This document shows, in pieces, positions 1-6,120 of a DNA stretch of 9,970 bases; the stretch's first letter is position 1, and every line of letters starts with the position of its first letter. Origin of the DNA: JBAZHE01 sp041652555 (GTDB lineage Bacteria; Patescibacteriota; Patescibacteriia; Patescibacteriales; WJLG01); the NCBI GenBank assembly GCA_041652555.1, contig JBAZHE010000030.1:1-9970 (forward strand). Reading direction: 5' to 3'. Made by a program: the position numbers and the translations under genes. Under the pieces are notes generated by a model. It did no database searches. It was not told where the DNA came from and saw only the letters and a program-made list of their open reading frames with translations.

Positions 1-3000
1 GAGTAACACTTAAATCATCAGTTAAAAATAATACACCTTCACTAGATAGAACATCTCCGCTAGCATCATATGAATAGACCATATATACAGTACCGGAAGC
101 TGGGAGTGATTCTATATAGCTGGTATCAGTGGTAGTGGAAATATGTACCCAGTCACGGAATATTGCATATTCCGTAGCATCAGTTACTGTATCCCAGCTT
201 AGAGTTATTTGGCTGGCGTTGGTGCTGGTGGATAGATCGAGAGCGCGGGTGCCGGCGTAGTCAGATAAGGTTGAAGGATGAGGGTAAGGATAAGGAACGT
301 AATTAGGTCTAGGCGTCCTGTCAAAATAGTCACGATCCGGTTTAATGTGATACAGAGTAGTATAACTGCAATCGCCAGTAGAACCGTTATATACACTTAT
401 ATCAGTCACCGATCCGGCGTTAATATTATTCCATTGGTAAAGAGGGTCGGAGGTTTGAAATCCTCCAACCGTTCCACCCGAACGACCAATCTGATCTCTA
501 CAAGGCCAACCATAATTACTTTCTAAGGGAGGCGTATTTCCGTCTTCACTAATTGTACCGTCACACATTCCTTTAGCACTCGCGATATAACCAGTACATG
601 ACCTATAATTTGTAACATATATTGTTTTCCAATGAAGTCCATTAAAAGTATTATTAAACACCACACCAGTACCTCCACGAAACTGTACTGCACCTGGGTA
701 TATACCAGGCTCATTATTATTAAATACATTATCATAAACCTCCGCAGACATATTGCTACGATCTGCAGTATCATAACCATGACTGCCAACAGGATAGCCA
801 GAAAAAGTAGATCCAGAAGGAAGAGTAAGAGTGTTGTGTCTAAAAACAATCTTAGCTCCATTTCTTCCATCTGACGCACCATCAGTAAAAGTACTAAAAA
901 TATAATCAGAATTTTCTATAAACCAAGCATCTTCCGAACCCATTTCTAAAGGACTATCCCAATCACTCCCAAGATAATCACCATCAATATAAATAGCTTT
1001 ACTGTTAATAAAAGTAGAACTACTAATAATACCTGGTTGCGAAAGATTCGCTGAAATTGCTAATTGTATAGAATCAACTGTAAGGTGCTCTATTATCACT
1101 TTATTCCATCCATTGCCAGAAGTGCCTAATCCAATAGCAGCCGAGGAGTCTTGGGGGTTAGCACTATGCGTTAAAGTAAAATTACCAAGCCTAATTGTCG
1201 TATTTATATCTGATGAATAAACAACACTAAGAGGATTTACGCCACTAATTAACTCTGTATCATCTACTATGGTAGTTATCCCCTGCCCCGAGCCTAAAAG
1301 ATTTATTGGTTTGTTTACTGTAACACTATGATACCCATAAGAAGCACCTAGTGGATTACCCCACGTACATGTTCCTGGTGGCATAGTCACCGTATCCCCA
1401 TTAACTGCCAAGTTTATCTCTGTTTGCACATCGTCTTGCGAACAGCTCGCGGCAGTACCATTAGTCACTCTAAAAGTAATATCATAATCAGAGGTATTTG
1501 GGTTTCCTGACAAATCTTGGCAACGAACATAATAATGAAAAGTATTGCCACTTGATAGTCCAGAAACTGTGGTACCATGACTTGCTCCTCCGGTTGTTGA
1601 GAAGGTATTAGCCATTGAAGCATAGGCCACTCCAGTGGTAGTTGCATATTTACAAGTTGCACTTTCATCAGTAGTAACAGAAATAGTAGTGCCTGTGGTG
1701 GTTCTAGCTAAAGTACCCGAGGGTGAACCATTGGATAATACTGGTGGAGTAGCATCAGCTTCCATAACTTCATCTGCTCCGATGTCCCAAGCTGAGCCAC
1801 TAGGACGAGATTGTCCGTCTATGTCATTAGAAAAAACGAAACCAGCATCAGTCGGCACACCATTATTCTTGGCCCCAGCATCAGAACTGTCTAGATGAAA
1901 ATTATTAGTACTAGTAGACACAAATGTTACAGCTACACCATTTCTAGCGTTAGTAGCTGGAATTTGAGCATCAGCTGCTGGACCGGATAAATTATTGGTT
2001 GAACTAGCAGCAAAAGAGTCTATATAATTATCAGTATTACCATAAGAAATATTATTTTTTGCCACGACAACAGCGGGGCTAATTCGATTTAAACCCCCAC
2101 CATTATTAATTACAGTATTATTGTAAAAATAAAAAGTCCCACTAGTACGAAAATAAGTAGAATAGCCACTACTATTATATAAAAAACCATAAATAATATT
2201 ATTATTGATTCTATAACTTCTTATACCGCCCGAAGTATTCTCATACTCCGCCCATATACCATATGGTGCGACAGTACCACCAGTTATATCTCCTGCTATA
2301 ATATTATTTGATAGATATACTCCAACAGCTGGTATTCCAAGGGGGTAAATATAGACAGCAGATCGCGCAGAAGTTCCAGAATTATTAACCAGTTTTATTT
2401 GTAAACCATCAACTCTCACATGACCACTCCTAATAGATAGGGTTGTATTATTAGTAACTGAAAGATTATATTTTGTACTATTCCAAACACCGCTGTGGCG
2501 CTGACTCTGATTAACCTCATTAACCGTGTTAGTTGGTGTATAGATTCTAATATAATTATTAACACTAGTTGTCCAGTTAATCACGGTAACCGCCAATATA
2601 TCCGCCCCTGAATCATAATAACAAGGGATATTAAGAATAGCATTTGTTCCAGTGGCAGCAGTTAAGTTGGTTGAATTTAGATGCGAGGTATTCGCTGCAC
2701 CAGAGGTGGACCCATTAATCGCCGCGCTAAGAGAAGAGAAAGCGTGGGCTATTTTTAGAACAGTCGCAGTAGTAGTCGCTGTTGGCTGACTACCGATTCT
2801 AGTAATAACATTCCAGGTGGTTGAAGATACTTTACTAGAAATATAGGCAGTGGTGGTAGCGCTAGCATTGCCGTAAGAGATTTGGTCACCAACACCCATG
2901 TTAGTGGCAGTTTGAGGAACTGAGAATACGGCGGTGTTACCAGTAATGATTATGGTTGGAGTTCCGGTTTTGTGGTCGCTAGTATTTTGACCAACAGAAT

Positions 3001-3160
3001 AATAAACATTAATCTCACCAGCGGCTTCAACGTCTTTGGTTTGCCAGAGATTATTGATATGAGGATAGAGAATTACAGCGCTAACAAATAATGATAACCC
3101 TAGAAGTGACAGGAGGATTGTCCGAGGTTCGGATAAGAGGGTTTTTTTGATTTTCAGCAT
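1..3160 (-). CDS. Large exported right-handed beta-helix protein with FN3-like modules (partial, C-terminus beyond window)
   Basis: One frame stays open from an ATG at 3160 to the window edge, giving at least 1053 residues; the stop lies outside. Residues about 14-33 are a hydrophobic signal or anchor after a basic start, and VEAA at 44-47 is a possible cleavage site. Residues 48-135 are a Thr/Ser-rich lead-in. Next comes a first beta-helix module with Asn-rich turns (SNNIIAG, NNNIIYG, FYNNTVINN), closing with the family motif WDIGADE at 458-464. Residues about 469-565 form an FN3-like module (ATPPVLSNGSPSG, YYVRCQDLSGN). A second, pectate-lyase-like helix opens with GDTVTMPPGTCTW near 585-597 and ends with PYPYPHP near 955-961, then another FN3-like module (972 on). 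Cysteines are concentrated in the middle and second half, fitting an extracytoplasmic fold. It is probably a cell-surface or secreted carbohydrate-binding, lyase-like or adhesive protein; no catalytic residues could be assigned. No Shine-Dalgarno precedes the ATG. Confidence 0.88.
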   Translation of the reverse strand, partial: MLKIKKTLLSEPRTILLSLLGLSLFVSAVILYPHINNLWQTKDVEAAGEINVYYSVGQNTSDHKTGTPTIIITGNTAVFSVPQTATNMGVGDQISYGNASATTTAYISSKVSSTTWNVITRIGSQPTATTTATVLKIAHAFSSLSAAINGSTSGAANTSHLNSTNLTAATGTNAILNIPCYYDSGADILAVTVINWTTSVNNYIRIYTPTNTVNEVNQSQRHSGVWNSTKYNLSVTNNTTLSIRSGHVRVDGLQIKLVNNSGTSARSAVYIYPLGIPAVGVYLSNNIIAGDITGGTVAPYGIWAEYENTSGGIRSYRINNNIIYGFLYNSSGYSTYFRTSGTFYFYNNTVINNGGGLNRISPAVVVAKNNISYGNTDNYIDSFAASSTNNLSGPAADAQIPATNARNGVAVTFVSTSTNNFHLDSSDAGAKNNGVPTDAGFVFSNDIDGQSRPSGSAWDIGADEVMEADATPPVLSNGSPSGTLARTTTGTTISVTTDESATCKYATTTGVAYASMANTFSTTGGASHGTTVSGLSSGNTFHYYVRCQDLSGNPNTSDYDITFRVTNGTAASCSQDDVQTEINLAVNGDTVTMPPGTCTWGNPLGASYGYHSVTVNKPINLLGSGQGITTIVDDTELISGVNPLSVVYSSDINTTIRLGNFTLTHSANPQDSSAAIGLGTSGNGWNKVIIEHLTVDSIQLAISANLSQPGIISSSTFINSKAIYIDGDYLGSDWDSPLEMGSEDAWFIENSDYIFSTFTDGASDGRNGAKIVFRHNTLTLPSGSTFSGYPVGSHGYDTADRSNMSAEVYDNVFNNNEPGIYPGAVQFRGGTGVVFNNTFNGLHWKTIYVTNYRSCTGYIASAKGMCDGTISEDGNTPPLESNYGWPCRDQIGRSGGTVGGFQTSDPLYQWNNINAGSVTDISVYNGSTGDCSYTTLYHIKPDRDYFDRTPRPNYVPYPYPHPSTLSDYAGTRALDLSTSTNASQITLSWDTVTDATEYAIFRDWVHISTTTDTSYIESLPASGTVYMVYSYDASGDVLSSEGVLFLTDDLSVT

Positions 3161-3236
3161 ATTTTTTATAATTATTTAATTGCTTTGATTTTTTATTAAA
3201 ATACGGAGCACTATTCAACTTATCGCAGACACCTAG

Positions 3237-3276
3237 ATTCCCGCCGTAGTTCATCCCGAGAACTCGGGACGGGAAT
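3237..3276. repeat. REP-like nested palindrome (ATTCCCG...CGGGAAT)
   Basis: Outer arms ATTCCCG (3237-3243) and CGGGAAT (3270-3276) are exact inverse complements. Between them, TCCCGAG (3254-3260) and CTCGGGA (3263-3269) form a second perfect inverted repeat, so the unit can fold as a nested hairpin. ATTCCC...GGGAAT ends resemble the dRS3-type repeats of Neisseria and other dispersed intergenic REP-like repeats. Its GC content stands out from the AT-rich surroundings. Whether it is multi-copy in this genome cannot be seen here. On the plus strand a run of seven T follows at 3283-3289, so it could also stop transcription in that direction. Confidence 0.6.
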
Positions 3277-3295
3277 GACACGTTTTTTTAACAAC

Positions 3296-3324
3296 AAAAA
3301 AACATCGTTTTAAAAAACAATGTT
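3296..3324 (-). terminator. Probable intrinsic terminator after the RhuM gene
   Basis: Read on the minus strand, AACATTGTTTT (3324-3314) pairs with AAAACGATGTT (3311-3301) around a two-base gap with a single mismatch, and is followed at once by seven T (3302-3296). The stem is AT-rich and therefore weak, but hairpin plus T tract in the right order downstream of the RhuM gene fits a rho-independent terminator. If the promoter candidate at 3465-3473 drives the beta-helix gene, this element would instead lie in its leader and could attenuate it. Confidence 0.5.
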
Positions 3325-3378
3325 ATTGTAAGAATGAGGGGTAAACAAAAATACAAAATTGCGGGGAAGCTCTTTTAA

Positions 3379-3405
3379 CTCTCTCTCTCTCTCTCTCTCT
3401 CTCTC
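3379..3405. repeat. CT/GA dinucleotide microsatellite, (CT)13 plus C
   Basis: Twenty-seven bases of perfect CT alternation (GA on the transcribed minus strand) with no interruption. It lies outside any gene, 219 bases upstream of the beta-helix start codon and 75 bases past the RhuM stop. On the minus strand a -35-like TTGTCA (3416-3411) precedes it and a -10-like TTAAAA (3378-3373) follows, 32 bases apart. Perfect dinucleotide tracts of this length are rare in bacteria and prone to slippage. Confidence 0.97.
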
Positions 3406-3464
3406 GATTTTGACAACAAGATGCTTAATTTCATAATTATTTTCTTATCTTTTTGCTTAATTTA

Positions 3465-3473
3465 ATTATAACA
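3465..3473 (-). promoter_or_regulatory. Extended -10 promoter candidate (TGTTATAAT)
   Basis: On the minus strand TGT followed by a consensus TATAAT (3470-3465) lies directly after the RhuM stop codon. A poor -35 match (TTGTGT at 3492-3487) sits 16 bases upstream, inside the last RhuM codons. It points towards the beta-helix gene and would give a leader of about 300 bases containing the GA tract and the hairpin. In AT-rich DNA a TATAAT alone is common, so the TGn extension is the main support. Confidence 0.35.
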
Positions 3474-3480
3474 CAGAAAA

Positions 3481-4515
3481 TTATTTACACAAATTTTTCG
3501 GATTATTTTTTGAATTATCCAAAAGTTTCTTCACTTCTTTATCAAAATCAGAAATATAATCCTTGTCTTGCTTGATACGATATTTTTCATATTCTTCAAG
3601 CGCTAGTTCTTCGGCTACTTCATGGCTTATTTTTCCGACATTCGTTAGGATTTCATACTCACTGAATTTAAGAAAGGCGTTAAGCTTCGCCACCCAATCT
3701 TTCATGATCATAACCTTACCACGCGCCGCTTGCAATTCGGCATAATCAAGATACATATTACCGATACTGTTTAGGTGAGTTAATTCTTTTTTATCCAAAT
3801 AATTTTTGGCAACAACAGTGTCGCTTGGCATAATTTTACCTTGCGGAGAGCGTCGCCAAGAAGTTAATCCCATTTTTTCTTTTTTGCTACTAGCGCGTTT
3901 AGTAATAATCTCCGCCGCAGTTTTTCCGGTTATGGCGAAGTGGAGTTTATTTTGCACTGTTGCAAAAAACTTTTTGCTTTCATGAGCTTTGGGAGAATAA
4001 TCAATCGCAGTGGCATAGATGTCCGTGATTTTCTGGTAGACCATTCGTTCGCTCGTGCGGATGTCTTTAATTTCTTCATACAGTTCGTCAAAATATCTAG
4101 TGCTGAAACGAGAGCCGTATTTCATGCGATTAACATCTAGGGCATAGCCCTTATGAATATATTTTTTCAGTATGCCGGTCGCCCATTGGCGAAACTGCAT
4201 ACCACGCTCGGAATTAACCCGATAACCGATAGCAATAATCGCCTCCAAAGAATACATTTTTGAACTTCTTCCAATGTCTCGCCCACCTTCGTTTTGAACT
4301 TGTAAGAAATCCTTACAAGTTCCTCCCTTATCAATTTCCTTCTCGGCGTAAATATTTTTAAGATGCTGAGTTATATTCTGCGCCGTTGTATCAAAAAGCT
4401 CTGCTATTTTCTTCTGGGTAAGCCAAATATTTTCCTCGGCATAAAGGACTTCAATGTTAACAGACCCGTCAGATGCTTGATAAAAAGCAATTTGATTATT
4501 CGGTAATTTTTTCAT
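3481..4515 (-). CDS. RhuM-family protein (virulence/defence-island associated, DNA-binding-like)
   Basis: A 344-residue protein with the features of the RhuM family, named after a gene in Salmonella pathogenicity island 3 and often found among accessory and restriction-modification genes; its biochemical role is not established. Residues 30-55 (WLTQKKIAELFDTTAQNITQ and onward) look like a helix-turn-helix. Residues 88-132 carry the conserved block with GYRVNSERGMQFRQWAT, ending in KGYALDVNRMK, followed by a long helical, Lys/Glu-rich C-terminal half. The length is normal for the family and no Fic or nuclease motif is visible. An in-frame stop lies a few codons upstream, so ATG 4515 is the only reasonable start; no Shine-Dalgarno is present. 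It stands alone with its own promoter and a terminator-like hairpin, and REP-like fragments flank it. It may be a laterally acquired regulator or antiphage/toxin-like gene, but that is inference. Confidence 0.92.
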   Translation of the reverse strand: MKKLPNNQIAFYQASDGSVNIEVLYAEENIWLTQKKIAELFDTTAQNITQHLKNIYAEKEIDKGGTCKDFLQVQNEGGRDIGRSSKMYSLEAIIAIGYRVNSERGMQFRQWATGILKKYIHKGYALDVNRMKYGSRFSTRYFDELYEEIKDIRTSERMVYQKITDIYATAIDYSPKAHESKKFFATVQNKLHFAITGKTAAEIITKRASSKKEKMGLTSWRRSPQGKIMPSDTVVAKNYLDKKELTHLNSIGNMYLDYAELQAARGKVMIMKDWVAKLNAFLKFSEYEILTNVGKISHEVAEELALEEYEKYRIKQDKDYISDFDKEVKKLLDNSKNNPKNLCK

Positions 4516-4593
4516 AAAACAATGTCATCGTTGGGAAAAAAATGAGAAAGCGGGAATGCAAAATTTTGAAGAAGAGGTTTTAGTTGCCTCCCC

Positions 4594-4617
4594 CCTGAAA
4601 TTATTTCAATCTTCAGG
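4594..4617. repeat. Inverted repeat with inner palindrome in the RhuM leader
   Basis: CCTGAA (4594-4599) and TTCAGG (4612-4617) are perfect inverse complements. The partly overlapping TGAAATTATTTCA (4596-4608) is a perfect 13-base palindrome around a central T. The site lies between the RhuM promoter and its start codon, where it could be an operator for a dimeric regulator or an RNA hairpin in the leader. No T tract follows on the minus strand, so it is not a terminator. Confidence 0.5.
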
Positions 4618-4675
4618 CAGGATGCTTTCATTAGATTAACTTAAATTAATTTTCTTTATTCTTTTATCTTTACTT

Positions 4676-4703
4676 ATTATAGCATAAGAGAAATTTTAGG
4701 CAA
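4676..4703 (-). promoter_or_regulatory. Promoter for the RhuM gene
   Basis: On the minus strand TTGCCT (4703-4698) is followed after 16 bases by a consensus TATAAT (4681-4676), preceded by TGC, making an extended -10. Transcription would start near 4669 and give a leader of about 150 bases before the RhuM ATG. The match to a housekeeping sigma-70 type promoter is good: -10 perfect, -35 with TTG conserved. Confidence 0.55.
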
Positions 4704-4726
4704 CAAAAAGTCTTGTTTCACGCAAC

Positions 4727-4772
4727 ATGAGCCTGAACGCCCTCCGAGTTTCTCATTCAAAATGAGCCTGAA
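4727..4772. repeat. Two direct copies of ATGAGCCTGAA
   Basis: The 11-base sequence ATGAGCCTGAA occurs at 4727-4737 and again at 4762-4772, 35 bases apart, in the gap between the glycosyltransferase stop and the RhuM promoter. The second copy forms part of a small hairpin. An exact 11-base repeat this close is unlikely by chance and suggests a local duplication or paired binding sites. Confidence 0.6.
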
Positions 4773-4777
4773 GCTCA
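4759..4777 (-). terminator. Weak terminator after the glycosyltransferase gene
   Basis: Read on the minus strand, TGAGC (4777-4773) and GCTCA (4767-4763) pair around a five-base loop and are followed by TTTT (4762-4759). It sits about 33 bases past the stop of the glycosyltransferase gene, the right place for the end of the envelope operon. The stem is only five pairs and the T tract short. A second stem (CTCAT with ATGAG) overlaps and would compete with it. Confidence 0.35.
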
Positions 4778-4809
4778 AAAAAATAGTTGCCAAATAATAT
4801 CCCAAATTT

Positions 4810-6117
4810 TTATTTTTTCATCGTCTTAATCATTTCTATCGTCGCCAAAGTTTCTTGCGCGCATTTTTCCCAGCCAAAATTTTTAACTCTTTCCAGTCCG
4901 CGAGCGATCAACTCGACGCGCAAATTTTTGTTAACTATTAATTTTTCCATTGCCAATGACATTTCTTCTTTGCTGTTGGGATTAAAAAATATCGCCGCCT
5001 CACCCGCCACTTCGCGCAAAACCGGAATATTAGAAGCGACTGTTGGCACGCCCGATGCCAAGGCTTGAAGAATGGTGATGCCAAAACCTTCATGACGGGA
5101 AGGAAGGACATAAACCTCGGCGCCGGCCGTGATATATGGCATATCTTCTTCTTTCACCCAACCGGCCAAAATAATTTCCGACGACAAGCCATTTTGATCT
5201 ATCAAGCATTTCACTTCGTTATAACCAAAACTGGCATCGCCAACTAAAACTAACTTTTCTTTTAAATCCGGGCGGCGCTGTTTTAATTTGGCAAAAGCTT
5301 CAATTAAAAATGGCGTATTCTTTTTTCTTTCCAAACGGCCGACATAAAGAATGTACGGTTTTGTTAAGCCATATTTATTTAAAATATCGGAAACTTTTGG
5401 CTGATCTTCTTGCTCGTGATAAATATCTTCGTTATAACCATTGTGAACTACTTTTATTTTAGAAGCATCGCATCGCGGATAATTAGCGATTATTTCTTTT
5501 TTAGTGTGTTCAGAAACAGCCAAAATCAAATCCGAATGTTTCAAAGAATATTCCGTTGACCAATTAAGATAATCCAGTGAATTGGCGCGGAAACGACCGA
5601 TAGTAATTGTTCTTACAAATAAACTAACAATTCTTCCTAAAAATAAACTGCGACTAGGGCCTAAACGACGCTTGTCATAAACATTATCAGTTGGATGACT
5701 GCGGAAAGCGACATCATGAATAGTATTGACGACTTTGCCTGATCGCCATAAGGGCAGGCCGTGCGCTGGAACAAATAAAACATCCGGCCGATCAAAAAAC
5801 ATTTGCAAAGAAAGGCGGGCTAAAGTCCAAAAACAAGAAAACGGCCACTTCAAAACATGGCCGCGAAAATTTCCAAAAGGACTTTTTATAATTTGACAAC
5901 CCTTCTTATTATAAACAGGCAAACGATTAACATCCTCTATTTCCAAATTCATATTACCCAAATCAGCCAAACCGCCGGAAAGAGGTTTGTCGGTGTATAA
6001 TATGTATTGATTTTCCCGATCCAGCCATGATAAATATTTTATCAAATAATACGAATACCATTCGGTGCCACTTTTATGAGAACGGTTGGCGCGAGAAGCG
6101 TCGATAGCGATTAACAT
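4810..6117 (-). CDS. Glycosyltransferase of the GT4 family (GT-B fold)
   Basis: A 435-residue GT-B glycosyltransferase that should move a sugar from a nucleotide donor to a lipid, protein or polysaccharide at the inner face of the membrane; donor and acceptor cannot be read from sequence. The acceptor-side N-terminal half starts MLIAIDASRA with SGTEWYSYYL at 16-25, NTIHDVAF at 131-138 and LILAVSEHTK at 197-206. The donor-binding half has YILYVGRLERKKN at 255-267, LVLVGD at 289-294 and LPSRHEGFGITILQALASG at 338-356. The usual EX7E pair is here Glu343 and Gln351. An Arg-rich and hydrophobic stretch at about 145-186 lengthens the N-terminal half compared with typical members of around 370-390 residues. 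It starts 3 nt after the mreB stop and has no Shine-Dalgarno, so it is probably translationally coupled to mreB. A role in making envelope glycans under the same transcript as the cytoskeleton is inferred. Confidence 0.94.
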   Translation of the reverse strand: MLIAIDASRANRSHKSGTEWYSYYLIKYLSWLDRENQYILYTDKPLSGGLADLGNMNLEIEDVNRLPVYNKKGCQIIKSPFGNFRGHVLKWPFSCFWTLARLSLQMFFDRPDVLFVPAHGLPLWRSGKVVNTIHDVAFRSHPTDNVYDKRRLGPSRSLFLGRIVSLFVRTITIGRFRANSLDYLNWSTEYSLKHSDLILAVSEHTKKEIIANYPRCDASKIKVVHNGYNEDIYHEQEDQPKVSDILNKYGLTKPYILYVGRLERKKNTPFLIEAFAKLKQRRPDLKEKLVLVGDASFGYNEVKCLIDQNGLSSEIILAGWVKEEDMPYITAGAEVYVLPSRHEGFGITILQALASGVPTVASNIPVLREVAGEAAIFFNPNSKEEMSLAMEKLIVNKNLRVELIARGLERVKNFGWEKCAQETLATIEMIKTMKK

Positions 6118-6120
6118 AAA

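Larger units (their letters stand above)
3161..3480. other. Non-coding region between the RhuM gene and the beta-helix gene
   Basis: This 320-base stretch has no supportable gene; a short ORF on the minus strand at 3081-3281 only overlaps the beta-helix start in another frame. It contains, in minus-strand order, an extended -10 element just after the RhuM stop, a (GA)13 microsatellite, an AT-rich hairpin followed by a T tract, and a REP-like imperfect palindrome. Together these form the whole upstream region of the beta-helix gene. Confidence 0.75.
4516..4809. other. Non-coding region between the glycosyltransferase and RhuM genes
   Basis: No gene is supportable in these 294 bases; a plus-strand ORF entering at 4787 is a shadow of the glycosyltransferase gene. 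The stretch holds a weak terminator hairpin, two direct copies of ATGAGCCTGAA, 8-base direct repeats TAGTTGCC at 4581-4588 and 4784-4791, a promoter for the RhuM gene, a palindrome in its leader, and a CGGGAATG fragment at 4551-4558 shared with the REP-like repeat on the other side of the RhuM gene. Confidence 0.75.

Noticed and set aside
278..526. Plus-strand ORF of 82 codons (and 632-874, 1635-1898)
   Set aside because: They lie entirely inside the open beta-helix frame of the minus strand, have low-complexity composition and no family features; they are shadows.
523..882. Minus-strand ORFs at 205-396, 523-882 and 1465-1668
   Set aside because: They are out-of-frame readings of the beta-helix gene; the frame from 3160 is continuously open and encodes recognisable motifs.
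3081..3281. Minus-strand ORF of 66 codons starting inside the REP-like repeat
   Set aside because: It overlaps the start of the beta-helix gene in another frame, reads through the palindrome and shows no family features.
3379..3405. CRISPR or tandem-gene repeat at the CT tract
   Set aside because: It is a plain dinucleotide run with no spacers; no cas-like gene is in the window.
3481..4515. Fic-type AMP transferase activity of the RhuM protein
   Set aside because: RhuM and some Fic proteins share N-terminal sequence, but the HPFxxGNG motif of Fic is absent here.
4586..4594. Strong Shine-Dalgarno-like GGGGGGAGG on the minus strand upstream of the RhuM gene
   Set aside because: No start codon lies at a suitable distance and a stop (TAA) follows within a few bases; the RhuM ATG is about 70 bases further on.
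4516..4809. tRNA or other structured RNA gene in the gap
   Set aside because: No cloverleaf, no T-loop GTTCRA box with matching arms and no known riboswitch core could be found by eye.
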